From contig NC_045146.1 in the NCBI RefSeq assembly GCF_008831285.2, forward strand, positions 13,223,289-13,261,148: a stretch of DNA of 37,860 bases. Reading direction: 5' to 3'. Position numbers and translations under genes: made by a program. The DNA comes from Nymphaea colorata (taxonomy: Eukaryota > Streptophyta > Magnoliopsida > Nymphaeales > Nymphaeaceae). Position 1 is the first letter of the stretch, and each line of letters starts with the position of its first letter. Under the pieces are notes generated by a model, which saw only the letters and a list, made by a program, of their open reading frames with translations, searched no databases and had not been told where the DNA came from. Positions 25,236-37,100 of the stretch are shown here, piece after piece.

Positions 25236-25389
25236 GATTGAATGATGGAACACCGTTACATGCATAATTGTCTTGTTATATTACATACATAATATATTTC
25301 TTGATCAACGGACTGAAGAATGCCTCGACGTCATTTCTTACAAAAAGAATTACATAAGCAATGAATGCACATATACGACACCAGCTTGA
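25236..25389. other. 154-bp gap between convergent stop codons
   Basis: The stop of the sacsin-like gene (25233-25235) and that of HCF136 (25390-25392, minus strand) face each other. The spacer is AT-rich, with TTACATACATAATATATTT near 25278. No exact AATAAA is evident on either strand. Plant 3' UTRs commonly exceed this length, so the transcripts probably overlap here. Confidence 0.7.
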
Positions 25390-27343
25390 TCAGCCAAGGT
25401 ACCGGAGCAGCACGCCGTCATTCCCCAGTACGTAGCCTTTGTTGCTATCAATGAACCTGTACCTCAAAGTAAGACAATTCAGATAATGTAAATATGCATG
25501 CGTCTATTCATTGGATTTATGTACAGTACGTGGTTTGATTCCATTTGATGTAAATACAGAACCTATTGTAAATATGATTTTCTCATTTCAGTCAAACTAT
25601 ACATGTCCATGTGCTCTTCGAAACCTAGTGAAATGCATAAGGGAGACTTACTTGACTGAGTACAGGTTAGCTGCAATATTGTCTGCAGCCTTATCACGAT
25701 TCCATGTTTTACCGCCATTTTTTGTTCTCAAGAGAACACCACTGCCTCCAGCTGCCCAAGCTTCTTCCTGACATCAGCAATAACATAGTTACTGAGCAAA
25801 AACCTGTTGTCGTTTCGAGTTGGTACACTACTAGACATTTCTCAAATCCTTAGATGAGATCATGTGCAAGCCACTCCTATGCTTGTAATTTAATAGTGAT
25901 TAGAAGGTGCATATCTCTCATTATATGTGTAAATGTATATTGTGAGGAAATTGAATGGTGTGCCCTGATCTTGAAACCTAAACATGTTAATTCTACTAGT
26001 CGTGAAGGTGGGTGCTTCTCAACCAGAGGTACGGAGAACCGAAGTGCACGCTAAAGCAATAGGCGTGCTTCATCTGACAGCATGTAAAAAAACATTAAAC
26101 AAACATCCGATTCGGATGAACCATTCAGTCTGACCTACACTTTTCCTATTGCTCCCACCTAGAGGTTCTAAAATCTGCACTCATACTAAGATGGAGCATT
26201 TCTATCCATGGGTTCTAAAATCTATACAATAGTGAAAAGACAGCCTTCTGATGTAAAGATCCAAGTGCTGAAAAGAGGTGTTTCAACTTGGAATAAGACT
26301 GACAGATAATTCGTAACTGATGCTCCTTCGCTTATTGCCCAATAATGAAGACCTACCTTAGAACGATAACCAACATCAAGAATGCCAAAACCTCGACTCT
26401 GAATTGGAACTTCTTCAAAATCTTCCGTGATCTGAAAAATAAAAATCACAGGGGGGTTCAACCTCTTGCTGAGAAACTTAAATTGTTCTTGAAAGGGAAC
26501 ATAGTTGCAGTAGTTTGTAAAAAGTTATATGCCTAGGGAAGCAACTGAAACTCAACAAGACAACCGTAATATCTTTCCTTGCAATGTAAACCACAAAAAA
26601 TTTCATCTATGCAGAAAATCGATCATATCTAAAGGGTAACAATAACATGGAGCACAATTCAGACGATATCTCATCCATGCAGATGGATGACTTCACAAAT
26701 GCTTAAATATATAACTACAAAAAATAATAAAAATAATGCAAAAAAGAAGCCAGGAAAGTTGTTTCAAAAGACATTGTATTTTGTTGCTAATCTAATTGCT
26801 CAATAGAACTCTCTGTAACTCGAAAAGGTTGGTTCCCCTATAATTTAACTGTACAGATGGATGCAAACTATCAAAAAATGAATGAAAAAGAAAAAGAAGA
26901 AAATCAAATGCCTATATTAGATTTTATAAGCCGAGACAGCTTCTTAGACTTTTGACTTTCATGAACTTTTTGGCGGGAACATATAGTTTTAAATATTCTG
27001 CACCCATCTGCAGTGTTGGATTTGTGAAAAATGGTTGGAAATTGTCAAAAACACCAGATGCCTGCAAGACTGCAGATAAAATAGATGGTGGAATCCAAGG
27101 GCCCACTACCTATCTATCTATCTATATATATATATTGGAGAATTCTTGCTGGATGGCTAAACAAAAAAAAGCATCACCAAAAGCACCATGAATCGTTACT
27201 AAAAACACCATAACTTGTTGCATCATAAACTGTCACTAATGCTAATGTGACAGCTAACCATGTCATGTAGCACTGAGAAGCCACATAATATGCAGTTAAA
27301 CACCAGAATAAGATAAATTTTAACATTTGAATGGTGAAGCATA

Positions 27344-27379
<36 letters not shown>

Positions 27380-30300
27380 AGAATTCTTGCCGAATGGTTA
27401 GAAATAAAAAATCTGTCACCAAAAGCACCATGAGTTACTAAAAATACCATGAACCATTGTTGCATCATAAACCGTCGCTAAAGCTAGCCATGTCATGTAG
27501 CACTGAGAAGCCACATAACATGCCGTTAAACACCAGAAGAACATATTTTTTATCATTTTAATGGTGAAGCATAAAAGCTGACAACCTTGTCCGCATTCTA
27601 GTGTAAACATGATACTAATAAAGCAAGTGAGAAGAATATCTCATGAAAATAAAAATACAAATAGATCATTTAGCAGAACTTACACCAGTTCCTCTGCTGA
27701 GATATAGTCCCCCACCACGTACAAGAAGCCAAAGTCCACCATCAGCTCTCCAGCCCATATTTTGTATTCGCCGGGCAACAGCTCTGTTATGGGGTTGCCA
27801 GTATGGCTGATTTGAGAAAGAAGAGAATATGTAAGCAACTTTTACAAGATTGCCACTGTTTATGAACAGTTGTTTACTGCAGATAAATGAACTCATTAAG
27901 TACATTTCAGGAGACGCATGATAAAAAGATCCTTATAAGCAAGTCATTATTGCTGTGCATTTCAACCTTGAAGAAAGCATATGTTCTGAAACCATTTCAA
28001 AAATTATGGGCCAAATTCTACAAGAAAATAACTTGCAACATCTATCCCAAGGGGCGTATCATAGCTGGTTGGGCAGGCAGAGCATTGAAAGTATGTCATT
28101 AGCTCGATTCTCATGGGTGTTACTCCCCTGGAACCGCAAAGGTGGGCTTGCAACACTCCTTGAAGGGTGTACCCATACCCCACCTAGGTCCCCGACATAG
28201 CTCAAGACCTAAGGTAGGGGGAAGTGGGTGGGTGGGGGGTGGTGGGGTGGAGGTGCATGCGGGCCTCTTTTCCAGGTAGTGACCTCTTGACTATGTTGTT
28301 AAGGCCTTACCTAAGCCTCGCCTAGTCATGGACTAAGCCTAAGTCCCGTCATCTAAGTCCACCACTTAGTCAACGGGATACGTGTTGGCGCCTAGGCACC
28401 AACACGCCTAGTCCATGAGAAAGTAAAAAGTCATCCCTTTCAATTAAAATTTTTTAATTGAGTATATATTGTTATGTACTTTATTTTGTACTGGTACTGG
28501 TTATGTATTTTTAGGTATTTTTATATTGATTATGTTGTTATATGTATATTGTTAGTCACTTAGTAAGTTAGTATGTTAGATAGTATTGTGATACCTCATA
28601 CCTGTATATGAATACATTAGTATGGTTATGTTATGTACTTATATCATATAGTTATATATATTGTTAAGTTTAGTATTTTTAAAATCACAAATTGTTGTTC
28701 TCTCCAAAAACTCTGACTGGTTTCAGGATGACATGCATATATCCACTGGAACTGCAGTAACTAAATATTGGCATAAAAATACAAATACAGAATCATATAT
28801 TTTCTTTGACATCTCATATATGTAAAATAATGTTTCTATTAATTTTAGTACTTTTAAAATCACAAATTATTGTTCTCGGCAACTCTGACTGGCTTCAGGA
28901 TCACATGTATATATCCACCGGAACTGCAGCACTGACATGTATGTGGTGCCTTTGACTTCAGAGATTGACTGTGGATGAAAAAATGCATCAGCAGGAAAAT
29001 ATACACCACGTGCATGACAAATTTTTTCTTCAACAGACATAACCTCAATAGTCAACCAAGAGAAATGATAAACATTTACTACAGCCCTAGTCTACCAGTA
29101 GGATAACGCATGCACAGCACGAGATAATTATCATTATGCATCCTTACCTGCCCAGGCTCCCAGGTGAGATAAAAGTTTCCACGACTTGACACAGCAACAT
29201 AGTTTCCATCAGGAGATCGGTTTACTGAGTTGACAGTTCCCGTGTAATAGCTTGCTCCACTGATACCACTAGATACAGTTCTGTAAACACAAACAACAAA
29301 ATCTGTTGAAAAATCAGACGTGCCTTGATTTGTTAACAACCAATCAAGGATGGAAGTTATGTCCATGCATGAATGGGCTAAAAAGTGAAACAACATTATA
29401 GTCAAGTCATTGGAAGGATGGAAGTTATGCCCATGCATGAAAAGGATAAAAAGTGAAAAAATATCATAGTCAAGTCATTGGCAGAAAATTTAGATCACAC
29501 GTTAAATTTACTATTATCTAGTAAAAAGAAGGTAGTCATCGTTCCTTATGCAAGATATTGGAATTCAGAGACTATAGAAGCACCAGAAGTTACATTAAGT
29601 TAATCTAGTCAAAGAAGAAATTACAAATAAACAGGAGTACAAATTGCATAGCAATAGCCAAAGATAATTGAGCCCAAAACATCAAAGGAACTTCTAAGCA
29701 ATCCACAGAGAACTTAAAATAATGGTAAACCTGTCATTTTTTCTCTTTAGCTTGTCCAATTTGATCCTTAATCTTGACAACTAGTAGCAAAACATGTCAT
29801 TTCCTAAACCAGAAGACTGAACAATCCTAAAGCATGATAGTCACTATCCAGAATGGAGCATCCAAACTGCTAACTTTTAGGTACTGTTATGTCTTTCCTA
29901 CAAAGATGTAACGATGATACCATTTAGTGCTAGTGGAAATTATGTACATTTATCTACTTGAGTTGTAATGTTTTCTTTTATTGAAGAACAAATCGAAGGA
30001 ACATATAGTGTACAGAGTAGTACACAGTGAAATCACCTGTTAAGTGTTGCTGAAACAGTCTCTTGGACAGCAGCCTTCCAGTTGTACCCCCTATTTGATG
30101 TAACGTAAATTGCACCTTGGTCCGTAACCATTTCTGCACTCTTTTCCCCAGTTGCCTTTACATACACCTACAGAACAACAGGACAGAGAAAAGATACCAT
30201 AAATTGAAGAAAACAAATTTAGTGATCATTCACCTAACTATAATTTGAAATACCATATCTCCAGGAAGCTGAGCACTCAATGGTATCCTTTCCCAACTTT

Positions 30301-31084
30301 CTCCTGCATCTGCAGTGTACAATAAAATTGCTGGTTTCCCAACAATCCATCCCTCTTTCCCCTTGAAACTAATAGAATTGAACCTGTAATTAAAATCCTC
30401 ATCTTCGGCAGAAGGGATTGATCGAGGAACCCAAGTGTTACCGCCATCTTTTGTCTCCAATATTGTTTGCCTTGTGCCCAAAAGAAAACCTGGATCATGG
30501 TTATTCAAGTCCTTAAGATACAGTCTGTTCATAGCCACTGTTCCACAAATAACAACTACGATGTAGTTGCTAATGCATTACAGTCTAAAAGTTATGTATA
30601 ATTTAGAAGTCAATGTCTAACATTCAGGACCATGAAGTCTTTAAAATGGTCTGACCAAGGGAACATAATCACTTGTGACATACTTCTTGATGTGACATGG
30701 CCAAAATGTTATATAACATGCTAATAAGCAGGATTCAACTCTTTCCATGTCATAACCAATGCAGACTCCAATGGAGATCAAAGGTTCATGTAGTTGAATG
30801 CTCAGGTCTGGTGTCACCTACCACAGGCAAAATAATTCCAGCTTCTTAAAGGAACAGACAGCTGAATAACTTTCTTTATGTTTTACACCAAAAGTTCGTG
30901 AGGTGTTGGGTAAGACCCAGGCTGATATTTCCTGACATTTAAAATGTCATATGCTTATTGATCCCACATGGTAGTGGCAAAATTTCAAACATGAATAGTG
31001 CATCTTATACATACATACATACATACATACACATATATATGTGTAAAATGCATTATTCATGTTTTTGAAGTTTTGCCTCTACCA

Positions 31085-31117
<33 letters not shown>

Positions 31118-34100
31118 AAACAGTGACATAGCTATAATGTTAACCTTTGTTGAAGTATGTTAGATGGGTCTCGGGACCGGGTCCGGATCCGTATCCAACT
31201 TGTAGCCCTTGTTGGGCATTATTTAAGTTGTGTAACCCTAATCCTTATTGTGTGAATGAAAGACAAAGGAGAGAGAGAGTCTGGCGGCTAGTGGGCACCG
31301 GCTCCTCCTCATTCGTGGTTTTTTTCCTCTTGTTGAGGGTTTTTCCACGTTACATCGTGATCGTTGTTTCTCTTCCTCTTCTTGTTCGTGTTTCTACATG
31401 GTATCAGAGCCGACGAGTTTGGGAAATTTTTAGGGTTTGTGAAGTTCCAACCCTAATATCTCTCACCTCTACCATCGCCACCACTGCAGTCACCGCCGCC
31501 TCTGCCGCTGCCACCGCCGCCGCCGCCGCCGCCGCCGCTGCTGCCACTGCTGCCGCCGCCGCCGCCGCCACCGCCGCTGCCGCCGCCGCCGTTGCTGCAG
31601 CAGCCACCGCCGCTGCCGCCGCCGGTGTACCCAATACCACTGTCGCTGTTTCCGCCGCCACCGGTGTCACTCTTTGCGCCATCGCCATCGCAGCCACTCT
31701 TGCGGCGTCGCTCTTGCGCCGTCGCTCTTGTGTTGTTGACCGTCGCCGTCACCGTTGTCCCTTGCGCCACTACCTTTTGTGCCGTAGTCTTGCTTCCCGA
31801 AGAAGAAAGAAGATATGCGTGCTTAGGCGCTTCCTAAGCTTGCCTCCCCCTATTCATGTCACTTCCTAGGGGTCTTTTGCAAATCCGGTGAAGTGCATCC
31901 GCCTCTTACCTGCAATATATTGCTTGGTTGATCTTTGATTCCATCTTCTTGTTTTTGTTTGGCGCCCACCGTGCAAGAAGAGGTGGCTGGTCCGTGACTT
32001 GGTAGAGGACATATAGGAGGAGAGGAGCGTAACTTGAGGATTGCCTCAACGTCTGCCGGCGCTCCGACGATCGTTTCCCCCAATCGACGTTCTGTTCACT
32101 CTTGGGGCTGATTGGGAATCCGGATATTACTGCCCGTTGGTGCTCTCTGTTGTCATCGGTGCCTCTCTTGTTGCCTCCTGTTGGACTATCTGTGATTATG
32201 GCAGCTTCTTCATCTATAGACGTTATGGCGGATTGCCGTATGGGAGAGTGGATCATTGATAGTGGCGCTACTCACCACATGACCGGCGATCCTAAGGTCT
32301 TTCATGGGTATAAGCTTTCATCAGGAAAGGATCGTGTTTCCCTTGCCGATGGTTCATCTATCTCTGTGGCTGGAAAAGGGAGTCTCCCACTTTTGAACAA
32401 GTTCTTAGTCCACAATGCTCTACATGTTCCTCATATTCCCTTGAATCTCTTGTCGGTTAGCAAGATCACGAAGGAGTTAAATTGCGAACTTATATTTTCC
32501 GCTGATCGCTGTGTTATGCAGGACTTGGTGACAGGGAAGAGGATTGGGATTGGCCTAGCTTCTGACGGGCTCTATCGTTTACCTATGTGTGCTGCTCAGG
32601 CTCTCATGACGGCAGTCAGCCAAGCCACGAAGAATAGAGAGGACTCCCTTCAGTTGCTTCTACGGTGGCATGAGCGCCTTGGACACTTGCCTTTTGGCCT
32701 TCTTAGACAGTTGTTTCCTGATATATGTTCCAGGTTAGATATGACTATGGTGTCTTGTGATGTCTGTCACCTGGCCAAACATGTTAGGGCTTCGTACCCA
32801 TTGTCTAGCCATCGGTCTAATGAGGTATTTGCCATGATTCATTCTGATGTGTGGGGGCCTGCAGGGATTCCTTCTTGTCATGGTTTTCAATATTTTATCA
32901 CCTTTATAGATGATTATTCTCGTAACACTATTGTCTACTTGCTAAAAGACCGTAGTGAAGTTCCTACTGTCATAGAGACTTTCATTGCCTATGTGGAAAC
33001 TCAATATGGAGCATCTGTTAAGACATTTCGATCTGACAATGCTCGAGAGTATATGTGCCAGTCTGTTGATAGCTTCTTTCGAAAAAAGGGAATTGTTCAT
33101 GAGACTTCATGTAGTTATACCCCTCCTCAAAATGGAGTTGCTGAACGAAAAAATCGTCAGTTATTGAATATGACTCGGGCTTTTCTTTTTCAACGTCATG
33201 TTCCAAAAAAGTATTGGGGGGATGCTGTGTTGACCAGTGCGTATCTTATAAACCGGTTGCCTAGTCGCGTGTTAAATGGGAAGACGCCTCACTCTCTGTT
33301 ACCGGGGACTCGTGAACCTTTCTCTCTTCCACTCAGAGTTTTTGGTTGTGTTTGCTTTATTCACAACCATAGTCCTCACATTAAAAAGCTTGATCCAAGA
33401 TCTATTAAGGGCATTTTTTTAGGGTATTCTCCCACTCAAAAAGGGTACAAGTGTCGAGACCCTTCCACTGGTCGGGCCTATGTTACCAAAGATGTCACTT
33501 TCCTTGAACATGTTTCCTATTTTGGTGAGAATCCTCTTCAGGGGGAGTACTCTATGTCACGGGAAGAGTATTCTCCGAGTCAGGAAATTCAGTTTACAGA
33601 TTTTTTGGACTACAGGCGTGACTCCGTTGGTCCATCTAGTGAGGTGCATGAACAAGAGAAAAATGGTCCATCTAGTGAGGTGCATGAACAGGAGAAAAAT
33701 GGAGAGTGTTCCACTGAGGCAGAAGAGAAGTGCAATCGTTTATTTGGGCAAGTTTACTCTAGGCGAAAAGTTTGTACAGATGAGATGACAGGTGGTGAGA
33801 ATTCTACTCCCAATCCAATTAGTCCTTCCCTGGATGACCCAAGTCGTGCGCAGAAGCAACCTGTTGAAGAAGAGATTCAGACTGTTGCTGCTAGTGAAGA
33901 GCTTCCCATCGCCCTGCGAAAGGGTGTCAGGTCATGTACTCAACATCCTATTGGTAACTTTGTTTCATATTCTAGACTGAGCAAGGACTACAAATGCTTT
34001 GTATCTTCTCTTTCTTTGACTATGATTCCCAGGAATGTTGCTGAGGCTCAGGGTGATCCTAAGTGGACCTATGCTATGCAAGAAGAGATGGAAGCCTTGC

Positions 34101-37100
34101 GAAGAAACATGACATGGGAAGTTGTAAAGATTCCTGAGGCGGCTCACTTGGTTGGATCTAAGTGGGTCTACACCATCAAGTACAAACCAGATGGGAGTGT
34201 TGAAAGATACAAAGCTCGCCTTGTGGCCAAGGGGTTTAGTCAGAAATATGGGATTGATTATTTGGAGACCTTTGCTCCTGTTGCGAAGATGAAGACGGTC
34301 AGAGTCATTATCTCTTTAGCTGTGATGAAGGAGTGGAAGATGTACCAACTTGATGTCAGGAACGCTTTTCTCAATGGAGACCTTGAAGAGGAAGTATATA
34401 TGTGTATGCCTCCAGGATATGAGGAACCTGGAAAATGTTGCAAGCTAAGGAAGGCTTTATATGGGCTCAAGCAATCTCCTCGAGCATGGTTTGAACGACT
34501 CAGACTTGTCATGAGACAATGTGGATACCATCAAGGGAATGGAGATCATACACTTTTTGTGAAGAGAAATAAGCAAAAGGTTACTATTCTGTTGGTATAT
34601 GTTGATGATATGATTGTCACAGGTGATGATGAAGATGAAATAATGAAGTTAAAGAAACTGTTGGCGATCGAGTTTGATCTTAAGGACCTTGGTAAGTTGA
34701 AATACTTCCTTGGCATAGAAATTGCTAGGTCTGGGACTAGCCTTGTGCTAAATCAACGGAAGTACACTCTAGACTTGTTAAAGGAGACTGGGAAACTAGG
34801 GTGTAGACCAGCTTCTACTCCTCTAGATGCTGGCCATAAGCTAAGTCTGAGAGACGGGGAGCTACTCTGTGAAGAGGCAAAAAGAAGATATCAATGTCTT
34901 GTAGGAAAGTTAATTTACCTTACTCTCACTAGACCTGATATTACCTTTGCTGTGAATGTGATGAGCCAGTTCATGCATGCTCCCACGGATGCCCACTTGA
35001 AGGCTGTTGACAGGATCTTGTGCTACTTGAAGAGGAATCCTGGCAAAGGTCTCTTATATGTCAAGCAAGACACTCTTGGAATTGAAGGTTATTCAGATGC
35101 AGACTGGGCAGGCTGTATTGACACTAGGAGGTCCACCTCTGGCTATTGTATTTATTTGGGAGGGAATCTCATAGTGTGGAGAAGTAAAAGGCAAGATGTT
35201 TGTTCGCGTTCCAGTGCTGAAGCAGAATACAGAGCTGTTGCTATGGGAGTTTCTGAGCTTTTGTGGCTGAAAGTATTGTTGACTGATATTGGTATAAAAG
35301 TTGAAGAACCAATGAAGATGTATTGCGATAACAAGTCTGCAATTAACTTGGCCAACAACCCTGTGCTTCATGACAGAACAAAGCATGTTGAGATTGACCG
35401 ACATTTCATTCGAGAGAGAATTGATGCTAAAGAACTTATACTTCCTTACATGAGATCTGAAGACCAAACGGCTAATGTTCTGACGAAGGCTTTATCTTCG
35501 ACCTCATTTGAGAGAAATGTATCCAAGTTGGGCATGTTTGATATGTATGCCCAACTTGAGGGGGAGTGTTGAAGTATGTTAGATGGGTCTCGGGACCGGG
35601 TCCGGATCCGTATCCAACTTGTAGCCCTTGTTGGGCATTATTTAAGTTGTGTAACCCTAATCCTTATTGTGTGAATGAAAGACAAAGGAGAGAGAGAGTC
35701 TGGCGGCTAGTGGGCACCGGCTCCTCCTCATTCGTGGTTTTTTTCCTCTTGTTGAGGGTTTTTCCACGTTACATCGTGATCGTTGTTTCTCTTCCTCTTC
35801 TTGTTCGTGTTTCTACAACCTTATATCAGAAACTTTAATGACAGTCATATTGGCTGATATGCATCTTCACTAAGTCACATGGCAGGTGGCAGGTAAGGAG
35901 TGGGAGCAGGTATGGCAGAAGCTGCGGAACAGGTTTGGACACAGAAATCTTAGTAAATGTGGGTACATGGGTAGAACAGGGTATACACAGATATGCAAAC
36001 ACTTTATACACATATGACACATAATCCACAAAAATTCAAAATTGAAGCAAAGTTCATGCAGAATAATGTATTAAAGTATCAAAAATATACTTTAATAGTT
36101 CATGCATATACTAATCAAATTAAAGTTAAAAGACATGCAAATCACACTACCACTGCATTTCTATTTTGCATTGTATTTACCTCATAGTATTGCAACAGTG
36201 CCTATAGAAAAACCAAGCAAAATTGCAAACTATATAAACAAGAGTCCAAGAGCACATTTCAATTGAATGAGGCAAACAAAGCTAAACACTGGTCAAACAA
36301 ATTTGATAGCTAGAACTTTGCAGCTTCTCTGGTTATTGATTAATGAAAAGAAACAGAAATTGACAGAAACAGGAAATTGAATATAAAAATTTTTAAGTTA
36401 TAACATCTCTGATCCACACTACGTCCACAACATACCCAGTTGCCCTTCCACACCCATGTCAAAAATGTGATGCCAACACTGGTATGGCAGGCTAGCTTGC
36501 ATACCCATGTTATACTTAAATCACCACACTAGAACACATTTAATTTTCTTTTTTTTTTCCGAATAGAAGTGTGGGCTGTTATCACTTGAATAAGCCCCCT
36601 ATCAGCTGAGACTTGGAAACCGGAGTGTTGGCTGTATCATCATTGCAATGAGGGACTGATAGGCACGACTGTATGCTACTATGAACAGTTGCTACAACCT
36701 AGCGGTTCACTAGGCAAATTAGCCCTAACTTACTCCTATCCCATGTGCATTCAAAATACTCCTGGGTGCATCTTGTGATGCTCCATAAATAGCTAAGCAT
36801 CTACTGCCTTATGCACTTATCCAAATACAAAGTTATGTGCCTGACTTAGCTTCTTATTGATCCACGTGCTTTCCAAGCAATGCCAAAATTTTGGCTAGTC
36901 AAAAATCTCGCGCCATTCACTCGGTTGAGCCACGGACCGATCAGTGCACAACACTAACCATATGCTTCTTTAATATTTAACTCTTAGGATGGAGAAATAC
37001 ATCAGGACAGTAGATGCAGCTTGAAAAACCCCTGCTTGTGCCAGTAGAGACACTGAATTGACTTCAATCGTCTGTTCAAACAAATAACTATCAATTACTA

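Larger units (their letters stand above)
27807..29147 (-). other. HCF136 intron 4
   Basis: The 1341-bp phase 0 intron lies between WEPGQ and PYWQPHN (minus-strand donor GGGCAG|GTAAGG, acceptor AAATCAG|CCATAC). It contains a G-rich block with a palindromic repeat (about 28200-28425) and a spaced direct repeat (28668-28932). Confidence 0.85.
31148..35817 (+). mobile_element. Ty1/Copia LTR retrotransposon, recent insertion, gag not visible
   Basis: The 4670-bp element is bounded by 251-bp LTRs that begin TGTTG and end CTACA. It is flanked on both sides by ACCTT (31143-31147 and 35818-35822). A tRNA-iMet primer binding site follows the 5' LTR, and a polypurine tract precedes the 3' LTR. A single 1156-codon frame carries protease, integrase, reverse transcriptase and RNase H in the Copia order (integrase before RT). 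The LTRs read as identical, so the insertion is young. No gag capsid domain or CCHC zinc knuckle was found between the primer site and the protease. Short LTRs and small size would suit an Ale-type lineage, but I have not verified this. Confidence 0.95.

Noticed and set aside
28860-29055. Overlapping 62-residue minus-strand frames in HCF136 intron 4
   Set aside because: They are short, not recognised, and lie in duplicated intron sequence without splice or family evidence.
30490-30538. An upstream ATG and extra residues before GFLLGT in HCF136 exon 2
   Set aside because: The junction from 37540 to 30489 rebuilds the conserved DDPTHGFLLG; the extra residues come from intron sequence beyond the acceptor AG.
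31404-31770. Minus-strand Gly/Ser- or Ala-rich ORFs
   Set aside because: They are mirror frames of the GCC tract and have no independent support.
31147-31869. A 240-codon alanine-rich ORF as a host gene
   Set aside because: It begins in the LTR and consists mainly of triplet repeat inside the retrotransposon; no domain is visible.
31906-32256. 116-codon minus-strand ORF in the Copia leader
   Set aside because: It has no recognisable domain and runs antisense to the element; there is no evidence of a transduced gene.
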